Source: Lepidodermella squamata (taxonomy: Eukaryota > Gastrotricha). Taken from it: a stretch of DNA of 64,000 nt. Of this stretch, positions 42,867 to 53,866 are shown piece after piece. Both the position numbers and the translations under genes were made by a program. The stretch lies in the NCBI GenBank assembly GCA_047495785.1, contig JBLDXI010000032.1, forward strand, positions 2,542,001 to 2,606,000, in the 5' to 3' direction. The notes under the pieces are model-generated. The model made no database searches. It was given only the letters and a program-made list of their open reading frames with translations, and had not been told where the DNA came from. How positions within the stretch are numbered: the first letter of the stretch is position 1; each line of letters begins with the position of its first letter.

Positions 42867-44398
42867 TCATTCAATTGTAAAACCAAAAATACTAAAATTA
42901 AGAAAAACACGATCGTTTTATACCCATTCCAATTTTACTTTTTCTTGATTTTCAATGATGATATAACCGTAACAAGCACAGCAGACAGGCGCATAGTCGA
43001 AAAATCATTGAATTGCTATCGAGATTAAAAGAGAAATAAAGGTGTAAACAACGTGTGCATTGGGTATTTTTCACCAATTACGATAGAAACTCTTGTTCTC
43101 ATACCAAAGAAATCGCTTGACACCAAATCATCATATAAAAAAACCAAAAATGCAACAAAAGAATATCCAAATATGAAATTTATATAGGAAGGAGCGTGAA
43201 AGTATCTTCTGCAGGTAAAATCAAGACTATTTTGCAAGGACAAATGCGGAGCGCAAAAGTGTAAAGATAGATTTTCAATATATATATATAGATATCAATC
43301 ATTCAATCTAAAAAATATTCCAATTTTTCGTTCATTTTTTTCCACCCATAATCACACAAAACATATTTCTGTTTTTTTTTACACATAGGTATTTTTCCAC
43401 AAATTCGTAAAAAGAATAGATTTTTTGTTACCAAACTCCAGGAATAGTACGATTTTTTACTAGTGCTGCAACTGCTAATATGAAAGAGAAAGAGAGAGAG
43501 AGAGAGAAAATCGTATCAGTTAATGACAATTCCAAATTTTGACCTATACAATGCATAGCAGGATAGAAAATTAAACAAATGCCGACTATTTATTGGCGCA
43601 GCTAAAGGAAGGTGAAAATTTAATATCTCCATAAAAATGATAAAGCCATCCCAAACAACGTATTATAAAATTTGCATAAAAAACCACTCACGCGATAAGG
43701 GATGGATACATTAATGATGGCACGGGACCACAAACCTCGACACCGTTCAAATTATACTCATCTTTTTCAAATTTAATTTACGTTTTGCACGAGTGAAAAT
43801 TTACACATAAAAGGTACGTCGTTGTACGTTTCGTAAAATTATGACACAAATGAGAGCGATTTAAAAAAAAACAAAGAAAAATCACCGCTATAACAAAAGG
43901 TGCGAAAAGCGGATTTGAAAAACCATGCATTTTAAGCAAATATTATCATTATGGCCTTTAGGTACTAATATTAACATCACCGTTTGATGCGTGGTTAAAA
44001 AACTGCAGCGGAAGCTTCAACTCAGTAATTCGTTACTTCTCCACAAATGGCTAAAACCACCCAGACTACATGAGATATAGGTTCCGTTTCAACAAACACC
44101 TCGCACGTGTATATAACCGCGTGAAAAATAGCATGATGATAAATCGAATCTCCGGTAAATATCAAGCAAGATAAGATTTGGCCTGGCGCACGTTAACAAA
44201 ACGGGTAATATCAGCGCATAGAGCACATAAAATCCACAAACCGCGAGAATAATGTGGTCTAGTACCAGAGCTAAATACGCTATTTAGCATTTAAAACTTG
44301 GGTTGGATGAAATATAAATCGTTTTTTTTTAAATCACAGAGGCAAGGCGGATTCAAGCGAGCGAAGAAAACAAACGCAACAGCGATAAATTCGTAAAA
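42867..44398. other. Intergenic region between RMC1 and ZFAND4
   Basis: 1.5 kb, AT-rich, holding the RMC1 promoter and ZFAND4 3' UTR. A short TATA run lies near 43277 and a GA microsatellite at 43491-43507. No coding sequence is recognised. Confidence 0.6.
43491..43507. repeat. GA microsatellite
   Basis: About eight AG units in a row in the RMC1-ZFAND4 spacer. Confidence 0.9.
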
Positions 44399-46909
44399 TC
44401 AGATTTTCGGCAATTTGTCCGCAGTTATAACGGGGTTGTTGGCCTGAATGACTCGCCGACCCTCGCTTTTGTAGTCGTATGTACATTGATGAGCCTCGGG
44501 GTAACGGTGGACTGTACAAAAAGTGGCACTGCAACGGCATACGTAAGTCGTGGCTAGACCCGTCTTGCGGTTGCAAACGGCACAGCGAGTGACCGGGTTG
44601 GCAGCGACCGGGCGCGCCTGGCTGGTCGCAATTGCCGGAAGTTTCGTTGATGAAGATGAAGTAATGTTCAACGTATTGCCCTGACTCGGAGATGGCAATA
44701 GCTCCAAAACCGACTGCTTCTTCGCCTCGCCAACAACAGCCAAATTTGCAACATTTGATGAAGATGAGGTTTTCTGTAAAAATTAACATAGATAAGTTTA
44801 ATTTGAAATTATGATGACTCACGTTAGTAAGCTGATTGCGGCCAGTTTGAGAGTTACTCAATGAAAATCCTATGTTTTGATGTTGCTGCTGCGGCCGGGA
44901 CAAGGTGCCACCCCCAAACCGAGTCGTCGATGTCGCATTGCTCACAGTGGCAGCAGAAGAGCGCGTATTCAATGAATCCTGATTCGCAAGAGGCGGCGGA
45001 ATCAAACTGACCGGCAAGCGAGAAGAGCCTAAATGCTCCAACTCAGCTTTCATCAACAGCGTTGTCAAAGCTCTCTCCAACACGTCGACATCACCGTCCG
45101 GGTCTAACGCACTGCCAGTCGCGTGACTAGCCTGGCTGGTTTTCATCGGACTAGCCGCGATATTCTTCTTAGCTGCTGCTGCCGTCTGTTGAGGCGGCGG
45201 AGGTGGTTGAGCCGTTTGGCCGGTTTGGCGGTCGAGAAGAGCAGCAAATGCATTAGCTAACCCGGTAGGTCGGGGCGCAGGGGTTGGCAGCTGATTTGGC
45301 GGCGCCACCTGTCGACTTGTCGATCTGGGTGGAACGGGCGGGGCCTGTTTCGCCTCGCCAAACCTGTGTTGAATGACCGATTCGCCAACCAAATGCTCGT
45401 AAGCGGCATCGACAGCCGGCTTCATCGGGGTGGAAGTTGATTTCAGCTGCATCGGCGACGATTTTGTCGGAGATAATTTGATAGCAGTGCTTTCCGCCAT
45501 CATATTCGATGAATTGCTAAGCGGCTGTTGTTTAGACTGCTCCTTCTGATCTTGATCCATGACAAAAAACCGAGTCCCAGCGAACATTTCGCGTAAATAC
45601 GGCGAGCATTTGACAACTTCCTGCTGTGTCTTCTCACTTGACTGTTGAGCCGGTGGTGCCAAGTGCTGGCTTATAAAACTGCTTTGACCCTGCTTACTTA
45701 ACGGACTTGGAATCGGCGATGGTGAGGAATCTTGAAGCTCAGACGCCAATGTACCGCAAGTTTCTTCTTTGCTGCGAAAATAGTCGGCTAAGGATCCGAA
45801 ATTATTCCCCGCGCTAGTGCCAGGTTGATCTTGCAAGGAACCAACGGCACTCTTTGGCGGTGTACCCGGGGCTGGAAGTGATTGCTGGTTTGGTAATCTT
45901 CGCCTTCTTAAGCTGGACATCACCGTTGGAACGTAAGGTTTAGGCGTTTCTTGATTCAGAGAATTCCTACCGCCATTCACGCGTGTTGAAGGAGGCCGAG
46001 GCACTAGTGTAGATGTCGAGTTAACAGGAGCAGCAGCAGCAGCAGTGGCAGCAGGAACTTGAACTTGCTTGTTACCAGCCATCATTCGGCTTCTTAGTTC
46101 AGCCATTTTTTGCCGTGTCCTTTCCTCGATAACTCGCTGATCTTGCACCTTTTGCTGCTCAGTTTGCGGATTGTCAACGTTAAATGACTGCATAGACGTA
46201 TCCAGACCAGATGTTGAGCCGTTGAGGGTGGCCTCGGAGGCGGCGGACGAGTGTTCATCGCCCAGAGCCGAGGCTGATGGAGAAACCAGAGCGTCAAATG
46301 GAGCAATGGTTGAAGATCCGGTTGGAACTATGCAACTTGTTGAGCGATCGACTACGCGATAAAAATTAAGCTGGTCGCCGTCACGCAGAACCAGCAGTGT
46401 GACGTGCCGAGGGTGAGGCTGGGAAGATGGTGGCACAGGAGTAGGTGAAGCTGATGCAGTTGACGGAGCTCGAGCATCAGAGTCACCGCTGACACTTCCA
46501 CCCCCATCAGCACCCGTCGGCCAATTCTCGCCAGTGAGGGACTCCATATATTCTGTCGCCATTTCTTCAAGCAGTGTCTGCTGAGTTAGATCAGCTGTTA
46601 AAGGTCGCGTGCTGATGGGTCCTCCGCGCATGTGGAGAATCAGGCGAAGGGTGGAGCCATTTTGAATGTTGTAGTTGTAAAGGCTCAAATCATTATCGAG
46701 TTCGCGGTCTTGATGGACCAAGTGCTGATGATTCACCGGAATGCCTGAAAATTAATCACAGCATGGTACAATACAAAATTCTTTTATAATTAATCACCTT
46801 GCAGGTTTTGAATTTTCTCTTTGAGCGAAAGTACAGTTTCAAACGGTGAAACTTGAAACTGTAACAAGGAACCAGTTAGGGACTCGATAAATATTTCTAA
46901 CTGTTCCAT
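44399..46909 (-). CDS. ZFAND4: Ubiquitin-like and AN1 zinc-finger protein
   Basis: Exons 46909-46798, 46744-44823 and 44773-44399 encode 802 aa. The first ~75 residues form a ubiquitin-like domain: MEQLEIFIESLTG, LSLKEKIQ, then LYNYNIQNGSTLRLIL and HMRGG. A long disordered region rich in Ser, Pro, Gln and Ala follows, including an Ala/Pro run from CAG repeats. The extreme C-terminus is an AN1 zinc finger: CAVCNRKTGL, YVCRCSATFC, HRYPEAHQC, YDYKSEGR. This pairing at the two ends is specific to ZFAND4 (ANUBL1). The molecular role is poorly known; AN1 fingers often bind ubiquitin or ubiquitin-related partners. Confidence 0.92.
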
Positions 46910-47101
46910 CTAAAAATAAAAAAACATTGAAGTCGTATTATTATGCAACTTGTTTAATGTGAAGTCGCTCACTACCGATATAATAAAGACATTACAGACA
47001 AGATCAACGTATTACACAATAAAAGCTGAGCCATTTTAGCATCGTAATTGCTGAAAAAGGTAACAATGAAACCCTTTATAGGATCAATTGCATCGAGCAA
47101 T

Positions 47102-47968
47102 TCAGGCAGTGAATGATGGCGTTTTTTTGATCATCTCTGCCAAGCGTCGTCGCAGAGCAAGAACGCGACGCTCTTGACCAGCAACATCGTCCTCTGAGAT
47201 CGGAACTACTTGCGCGAAAGGTTGGTCGACGTTAACGGACAATCCAGATGCGTCAGCCCTCTGACCTGTGATTGGTGGTCTACCGGCGAGAAGCTGTGCG
47301 GCAACGCTCTCGACCAGAGATTCGGGATCGACAGTCGGCGTTGCGTGAGCAAGGGGCTTGACATAACGTCCAAAGTCGGCAACAGTAGTCTTCCGGCCCG
47401 TTCGAATATCAATGGGACGAATGTTATCGAGGCGCTTAATTCCATAAACCTGTCTAGGCACAGAGCCTTTTGCGCTAGTATCTGTTGGCCTGTTTTCAGC
47501 TCCCGAACCTTTAATCCCCGATCCGACCCTAATAAGAGTAACTGATCGCTCCGTGAGCATTTCTTTACGGCGCTTAATAGGCAGTACAGATGAATCCAAC
47601 GCAGCAGCCTTACTAACATCGTAAAGATTAGTGCTGCGGTTCAATTGATGAGTAACGTGCGAGGAAGAGCCACCATGAGCTGGAGCTGGAGCGTTTTGAT
47701 GGGCGGGGCGTGCGATGCTGCGTTGAGCGGTGTATCGACCGGTGAAAAAGTCAAAGTTAGTCAGGTCAACGCGATCACCAAGAAATTTTTGCAGCTCAGC
47801 TTTAGTGCGAGCTCGACTGCCATTGGTGTGACGATAAACAACCGAGGGTCTTGAAGTATTCGCAGTAAGACCATGAAGTGGGCTCAACTCTTCCCGCAGC
47901 CATCCAGTGGGCAACGCTGCGCATGGCTGGCTGCTTACTACGCGCTGTTGCATTCCTTGTTGAGCCAT
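47102..47968 (-). CDS. MBD2/3: Methyl-CpG-binding-domain protein MBD2/3
   Basis: Intronless, 288 aa. The MBD is at ~17-77: LPTGWLREEL, ARTKAELQKFLG, VDLTNFDFFTGR. The C-terminal ~100 residues match the MBD2/3 C-terminal region, with KPLAHATPTVD and a helix (DVAGQERRVLALRRRLAEMI) that in homologues pairs with a GATAD2/p66 coiled coil in the NuRD complex. In MBD2 the first DNA-contacting arginine lies in EEVIRKSG; here the same place reads EELSPLHG. The loop that follows is about two residues longer. The second arginine is kept (RARTK). Methyl-specific binding may therefore be weak, as in MBD3. A CGCAG acceptor lies ten bases upstream of the ATG. Confidence 0.9.
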   Translation of the reverse strand: MAQQGMQQRVVSSQPCAALPTGWLREELSPLHGLTANTSRPSVVYRHTNGSRARTKAELQKFLGDRVDLTNFDFFTGRYTAQRSIARPAHQNAPAPAHGGSSSHVTHQLNRSTNLYDVSKAAALDSSVLPIKRRKEMLTERSVTLIRVGSGIKGSGAENRPTDTSAKGSVPRQVYGIKRLDNIRPIDIRTGRKTTVADFGRYVKPLAHATPTVDPESLVESVAAQLLAGRPPITGQRADASGLSVNVDQPFAQVVPISEDDVAGQERRVLALRRRLAEMIKKTPSFTA

Positions 47969-48907
47969 ATATAATTTACTGCGATAAGATTAGCTTGTAA
48001 ATTAGAAATAAAACGTCTAAATAAACAATCAGAGGCTTGATAAATGAAATCCAAAGTCCAAATCGAAGGAGGAAGAGAGCAAAAAGCAAAAAGCAAGGCA
48101 CAGAAGACAGTGAGCCAAAAAGAGAAAGTGCTAGTGTTCTGCAAGCAGTGGAGGGGAGTGAGCTTCAACTTACGCCAATTCATAAGAACAAAACTAGCCT
48201 GGCAGCATTTCAATTTGGGACTCCCTATTCCTGTTCCAAGTCCGATCTTTGCGAGTCCCGATCTCAACGGATTCTTTACTAGATTCTAGATTCAACATCT
48301 GGAAGTGTAACACTGTACTCGTTATGGGTGTCGCTCAACACCACGGGTCAGGTAACAGGTGCATTGCTCGGCCTTACGACAGCCAAACTTTAAGCAAAAA
48401 AAACCCACCTTGGAGCCAAAACGAAAACAGAAAAAAAACTAAAATGTTCAGGCAAAATATATTACAAAATTTAGCATTATCAACAGATATCTAAAATTTT
48501 CACGGATTTATTATTAAAAGCATTGAAAAACAAATGAATACGCGCGCAATTTTTTCCGGTTTTTTTCGGGAATTCGAGATTTTAGGCGATGAATGATGAA
48601 TCCCGAGAGTCGGAGAGCTGACGTTGGATGGTGGCTGTCTCGTGCCGGTGACAGATGCAGTGGCTCTACTGGCTAGATTTACTTAATAAGTGATGACTAA
48701 GATATTGACGCTGAATATCTCCTGGGCGGCTTAAGCAATTAGAGGCATGCGGCATAAAGTAAACATGCTAACCAACGCGAACAGTTTGTGGAAGCCTTTT
48801 GCGCAGTCACATTTTCTTAGTGTTATTTTAAACAGTCGATGTGCATTCGGCGCTAAACTTATATTGTTTTTGTAGTATTTAAAATTGTCTCTAATAATTA
48901 ATAGAAC
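47969..48907. other. Divergent promoter region, MBD2/3 and unknown gene
   Basis: 940 bp between divergent genes, so promoters for both must lie here. It has an A-rich purine stretch on the plus strand at 48050-48130. No gene or repeat is recognised. Confidence 0.55.
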
Positions 48908-49700
48908 ATGTCCGAAGATCCCTTGCAGCTTGGTCAGTTTATGATTTTGTTTTCCTTTGATTGAAAGTTGAACCAGCTCGTTTTAGTTGAAGCTTTTCAT
49001 CAGTTCTTCCCTGGGCAGAACATAGAAGAGCTTCCGGATGATTTTGTTGGCTTGATCGATTACTTCGAGAAATTCAAAGCTTCCCAGTCAGAAATTGAAA
49101 GACGAAATGTTATCGAAGTTGAATTTTTGAAGCCGTTGAGGTTGTTCAATCAACTCAATAATTTCTTTCATTGATTAATTCTCATCGTGAAATCTTTCCA
49201 GGGTTTGGTATGGAAATTCTTTAATGGAATCTCTGAGTGAAGGCGCTGTTGAACTACAAATGACTAAACAGAACCTGCTTGTCGGCAGCACCATTGAAGA
49301 AATCGTCGTTGAACTAATCGTTAATTTTCTTCAAGATTGTCTGACCTTCTTAGATCATGCTATTACATTGACTTGTGGATTGCCCACAAACTTTTTGGAA
49401 GTTTCTTATGATGAACTTAGGCAGCTAAGTTGCAATAATGAAACACTTCTACTTGACTGGAAAGCGCTGAAATTATTGCCACTTGCCAGCAATCTTCCCG
49501 ACGTTTCTTTGTTGAGTTTTGTGAACGATCAGTTGCTGCCATACGGCTGTGCTGGACTTTCTTGTGTCCACTCTGTGACGCGCGGCGGTAATGCGATAAG
49601 TATTGATGGGTTAAATGATCTGTGTGTTATTGACGATGTTGCCTTGAGGTTATTTGAGTGTTGCGAATCTTGGTGGAAAGCTCATCGGCCTGCTCGCTAA
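48908..49700 (+). CDS. Protein of unknown family, first gene of a tight cluster
   Basis: Exons 48908-48932, 48987-49140 and 49202-49700 encode 225 aa. A second possible acceptor before exon 2 would bring a stop, so CGTTTTAG at 48979-48986 was chosen. The sequence is acidic and leucine-rich, mostly helical, with FHQFFPGQNIEELPDDF and a C-terminal WWKAHRP. No signal peptide, membrane span or known domain is visible. The stop is 59 bases before the BOLA1 start, so the two probably share a precursor transcript. I cannot assign a function. Confidence 0.65.
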
Positions 49701-49746
49701 ATTTAACTATATTGATCGGGATAACTTGGAAGTCTTTTGTTTGTGT

Positions 49747-49748
49747 AG
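49747..49748 (+). promoter_or_regulatory. Predicted trans-splice acceptor before BOLA1
   Basis: TTTGTTTGTGTAG ends 12 bases before the BOLA1 ATG, inside a 59 bp gap from the previous stop. This is typical of a downstream gene in an operon. Confidence 0.55.
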
Positions 49749-49759
49749 AATTTTATCTT

Positions 49760-50156
49760 ATGTTCAGAGGGCCAGTTGCTGCGGCAATTCGGAAAAAGTT
49801 GGCTGATTCTTTTAAGGTATTGTAAATTGAATTTTCCAGGTTATCATTTTACTTTACTTACTGTTTTTACTTTTCAGCCAACTCATTTGGAAGTTCTTAA
49901 TGAGAGCCACATGCACAATTCTCCTCCCGAATCCGAGCGATATTTCAAAGTGATTGTGATTTCCGATCAGTTCAACGGCAAATCTCTCGTTGAGCGCCAT
50001 CGTCAAATAAACAACCTGTTATCCCCTGAGTTGCGTTCGACCGTACACGCACTTTCTATTGTTGCCCAAACGCCCGATCAGTGGCAAACTGAAAAAGGCA
50101 TCTTCCCGAAATCTCCTGACTGTCGCGGCGGATCTCGACACGACAAGAGCAAATAA
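49760..50156 (+). CDS. BOLA1: BolA-like protein 1
   Basis: Exons 49760-49816 and 49878-50156 encode 111 aa. BolA hallmarks: AAAIRKKLADSFKPTHLEV, NESHMHNSP, ESERYFKVIVISDQF, VERHRQINNLL, and the HALSIVAQTP strand. BOLA1 pairs with the monothiol glutaredoxin GLRX5 and affects mitochondrial iron-sulphur metabolism and thiol redox balance. The C-terminus (PKSPDCRGGSRHD) is family-like. The stop codon TAA is directly followed by the ATG of the next gene in the same frame, leaving no intergenic sequence. Confidence 0.95.
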
Positions 50157-50609
50157 ATGGCTCGAGTCATTCAATATCGATGCGTGTTTGTCGCTATTAT
50201 GTTGGGCACATTTGCCGGTCTTTTAGCCGGGCGTTTTGATCCCTCATCGTCATTCGACTGGCTCTTAGTTTTCATCCCACTGTGGATAATAGATCTAGTT
50301 GCATCCATTTACCTGCTCCGAGATTTCATTCGTGTATGGCGCAGTCGGGCAAGCGGGAACGCTTTTGTCACCGGTAACGTCGGTAATCTTCGCCGTACCG
50401 CCTGGTTGTGCTGTGCTTCATTGTTACTAGCCGCTTTTAAAGCGCTTGTTGCTCTACGGTTGAACGCATTCAGTATGCCGGTTTCAGTAGCTTTAGCTCC
50501 TTTGATTATCGTTTTAATCGGCTCAGCCGTTGATATAATTTACCAAAAAGCAGGCCTGCAAAGGAGACCGACGGAAGGCGGAGAAATCTCGCCTATGCGG
50601 CCTGGCTAG
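50157..50609 (+). CDS. TMEM60: Transmembrane protein 60
   Basis: Single exon, 150 aa with four hydrophobic segments. It aligns with TMEM60: FDWLLVFIPLWIID matches the family core, RRTAWL precedes the third helix, and the fourth helix is near VALAPLIIVLIGS. The start is the codon right after the BOLA1 stop; family alignment supports this Met. TMEM60 has no established biochemical role. Translation must rely on a dicistronic mRNA, reinitiation, or a leader acceptor inside the BOLA1 coding sequence. AATAAA signals lie at 50662 and 50689. Confidence 0.88.
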   Translation: MARVIQYRCVFVAIMLGTFAGLLAGRFDPSSSFDWLLVFIPLWIIDLVASIYLLRDFIRVWRSRASGNAFVTGNVGNLRRTAWLCCASLLLAAFKALVALRLNAFSMPVSVALAPLIIVLIGSAVDIIYQKAGLQRRPTEGGEISPMRPG

Positions 50610-50830
50610 TCATCTTGATTCGATTTATTACCGTCCGCGATGTTACTTATGTGCCCAATCGAATAAACCAGTACTTTCACGTTTCGCAAATAAAAACGGC
50701 TACTCAGATACCGGAAAACAAGCAGTGTCATGTATTATTTTTTGTACATCATAGGGACCGAAGAGGGACTAAATAATTGAATTTTTTACGCACGTCTGAC
50801 GGCTATCATCAATATATCCCTCTGTTATCC

Positions 50831-52198
50831 ATGGCTTCTGGACAACAATGTAAGTATACATATAGGCGTCAATTTAATTATCGATGTTGTGCCGTAACAA
50901 AGATGTTACTAAGAAATCGATATTTTCAGATACCAGCGACCATGCAGTCTTCGGCATCCCATTGGACTCCCTACCCGACAGTGCGCTTGTCCCTGATATT
51001 TTCGTGCCAAAAATAGTATATGACTGCGTCGAGTACTTGCGAAAAAACGCCCTGTGTTGCAAAGGATTATTCAGGTTTAATTGCCACTCAATTTATATTG
51101 CAAATATTCCGATTTAAATTTTTCAGAATGGCTGGTTTCGTTCAAAAACGGAATATCATTCGAGAGAAGCTGAATCGCGGCATTTCTGTAGTATTCGGAG
51201 AGGAAAATGGGATCAAAGAGAGCGTATCAGACTGTCATACTGTTGCCGATTTGCTGAAGCGGTTTTTGCGAGAGCTACCAGAGGCACCCGTCCCTCCGGC
51301 TGTTTTTCAATCCTACAAGCGAATGTTGGTAGCAGACGGTGCCACCGGAACATCAGTTACCCTTTTAGCTCGATTAGCAGATACAGTGCTCCCGCCTCTA
51401 AATTACAACCTGCTTAAATATCTCTGTCTATTTCTGAACAACGTGGCGCTTTTTCGCGACGAAAACGAGATGGATTCGTATAATTTGGCAGTTATTTTCA
51501 CGCCGAATTTTCTGCGTTTGCAAGAAGCACCCGAGCCGGCGCAGCTCGTAAAATCTGCTACAGATTGGGCAAAGGCTGAAGTTACGTTTGTCCGAGCCCT
51601 TATCGATCATGCCGATTTCATTTTCTGCAATCCGTACCAACCGCCGACTCGAGCACACGTTAAGGTGGTTTCAGCATCACCCTCTGTCCCAGTTAATTTC
51701 ACCGGTCCAATAAGCACCGAGTGGGAAGTCGAGTGGCAGAAGATTAAGAAAATTTATCGATCAGCGGAGGTACCTCGTTATCGGCCAGTTCGCTTCATTG
51801 AGCCTCCGATGAACCAAAAACCTCGAGACGTTTACACTGATTTCAGCCGTAAAGCTGAAACAAAGACGGTTATTCAAGTTAAGCTTGATCCTATACCACG
51901 ATGCGCTTCAGCTGCGCAGATTCATTTGAAACCTGTAACACAATACGCTAGTTCTGATAGCGATGTCTTGACAGATTCATACCAATCTATGTCACCATCA
52001 GTTTCATCCCATTCAACCAGTGCCACGAACTCGAGTGGGGATTTGTTATCAGTTTCCAGCCCGGCATCGAACTCTGGTAGAGGAGATGCGAAGACTTGGG
52101 TTAAAACTGTTTCCAGCCGCATTAATATGGCAGAGTCGGAAATGAATAAGCTGAAGAACGATTTCACGATGGTGAAAACCCGAATCGGCCACGTTTAG
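50831..52198 (+). CDS. RhoGAP-domain protein (ARHGAP11/19-like)
   Basis: Exons 50831-50849, 50930-51074 and 51127-52198 encode 411 aa. The RhoGAP domain fills ~12-225: FGIPLDSLPD, the arginine finger in KGLFRMAGF, DLLKRFLRELPEAPVP, and YNLAVIFTPNFLR. The arginine finger is intact, so Rho-family GTP hydrolysis should be stimulated. The C-terminal half is Ser-rich and ends in a short coiled coil (AESEMNKLKNDF). An N-terminal GAP with no other domain suggests the ARHGAP11/19 or FAM13 groups; I cannot choose. It lies directly before RhoGDI, another Rho regulator, on the same strand. Confidence 0.88.
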
Positions 52199-52461
52199 TC
52201 ATTTTTCTTGGCATACAATGAAACAAACATTCCTTTGTTTTTCTAGCTGAATTATGCAATTTCTTCCTTTCATACATTCCGCAATAAGTCTTTCAGTCTA
52301 TTGCTCCCTTGAATCTTTCCTATTTTTTTTAGTTGCTAGTTTTACCTTGTTGATACAATATTTTCATAAACCGGTATAGCACTTGCTTAATTTGTTTATT
52401 TTTTGTTTAGTGTTGTCTTGACCTCTTTTTTACTCCGTTTTTTCACATTGCGTGACCAACT

Positions 52462-53165
52462 ATGACCGCCACCCCGCCGCCTGCAAACAACGACGATTTT
52501 GTTGCTGACGACTCGCCATATCGCCCACCTCCTCCGAAATCAGTAGACGAAATCTTGAAAAGCGATGCTGCTGATGAAAGTTTGGTCAAATATAAGCAAA
52601 CACTTCTTGGCAATCAGCCGAATGTCATCGTGTTTCCGAACGACCCACGCACTGTTATCATTCAGTAAATTGATCCACCTTAACATTGTCTTTTTTTTAA
52701 CATTTTTCACGTGTTACAGAAAGCTTGGCATTGTGACGGAGGATCACCCTGAAATCGAACTCGACCTCACGGGCGACGCCTCCAAATTCAAGAAACATCC
52801 CGTTGTCATTAAGGAGGGCGTGCGATATCGAGTCAAGTTCTACTTCTACGTGCAGAGGGACATCGTAACTGGCTTGCGGTACGTGCATCAAATCGGAAAA
52901 GGCATTTTCAGTAAGCTGAATTATTTTGAATTCTCAAGTTTTTAAAGCATTCTGGTTTATTTTAGCTGAAAAGGAGACCCACATGATGGGCAGTTATGGT
53001 CCTAAATCTGAAATCCAAGTTTGCCAAACACCTTGGGACGAAGCTCCTGAGGGCATGCTGGCTCGTGGCTCGTACTCTGTCAAATCCAAGTTTGTTGATG
53101 ATGACAAGAAAGAATACGCCAGCTTCGAATGGACGATCGAAATTAAAAAGGACTGGAAAGACTGA
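52462..53165 (+). CDS. ARHGDIA: Rho GDP-dissociation inhibitor
   Basis: Exons 52462-52664, 52720-52910 and 52966-53165 encode 197 aa, near the usual 200. The disordered N-terminal arm has YRPPPPKSVDEIL and DAADESLVKYK. The immunoglobulin-like domain has IELDLTGD, RVKFYFYVQRDIV, GLRYVHQI, MMGSYGPK and the end ARGSYSVKSKFVDDD then FEWTIEIKKDWK. It extracts prenylated Rho GTPases from membranes and holds them in the cytosol. All family landmarks are present. Confidence 0.97.
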
Positions 53166-53866
53166 GCTAATTCTTAACTCTCACCTATCTTTTTAGCCTA
53201 GATTATCCACCTGACTAATGCAACTTGCAACTTGCCACCGCCACGCGTGGTTGATTTTTATCGAAAAAAAGTATTGCTTCGTTCCATTTTGCGTTCTCCC
53301 GTCATTTCCAATACCGCTTTTTTTCCAAACCGCGTTCTGTTCTGTGATTTTCGTTCGATGCTGCACCTTGCATGTTCTTATTAATCGATAGCTGTAGTTG
53401 TATTCTGGTGAATGACATTGACAACTCACGCGACTTTCGGAGCAATAATAATTTAGTGTTTTTCGTTTTCGTTTTTTACTACCAAATATTTCTTCGCTCT
53501 TGCTCCTCTTTCTATATCAGCCAAAACTATGTACGGAGATATTCTTTTTGAAACGCGAGATAAAACTAACATACCTATGTGTCGAATACCTGTGTTATCA
53601 GATTCAAATTTTTGGAATTAATAGTTGCTAGTTTTGACGTGCGCGTTATTTTACTAAAGGTTCTCTAATTCGGTGGTGTTTGGTGCTACCCGTGTCTCTC
53701 TCTATTGCTCGCAAAACGAAATCGAGCTTGAACATTATTATAATTATTATTATCATACGACGAAAATCGAAGCATGTTTCATAAAGTATCATGTTCAATA
53801 AAGGTGTTTTCAAAGCGTTCGATGCATGGGGTTAATTCAATTGTTCTTTTTACCAGAAGCAATACT
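53166..53866. other. Intergenic region between RhoGDI and FDXR
   Basis: About 700 bp. The FDXR frame stays open upstream of 53867, but a TTCTTTTTACCAG acceptor at 53844-53856 marks the likely 5' end of the mature coding region. No gene is seen. Confidence 0.6.
53855..53856 (+). promoter_or_regulatory. Predicted trans-splice acceptor that decides the FDXR start
   Basis: TTCTTTTTACCAG ends ten bases before the ATG at 53867. It favours this Met over the in-frame ATG at 53774. Confidence 0.5.

Noticed and set aside
44334-44822. Frame that continues ZFAND4 exon 2 without splicing
   Set aside because: It loses the AN1 finger; splicing 44823 to 44773 gives the expected finger.
46020-46060. CAG-type repeat as a separate feature
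   Set aside because: It is coding repeat for an Ala run inside ZFAND4 and is noted there.
53774-53866. Upstream start for FDXR
   Set aside because: The frame is open, but a strong acceptor at 53855-53856 and the presequence at 53867 favour the later Met.
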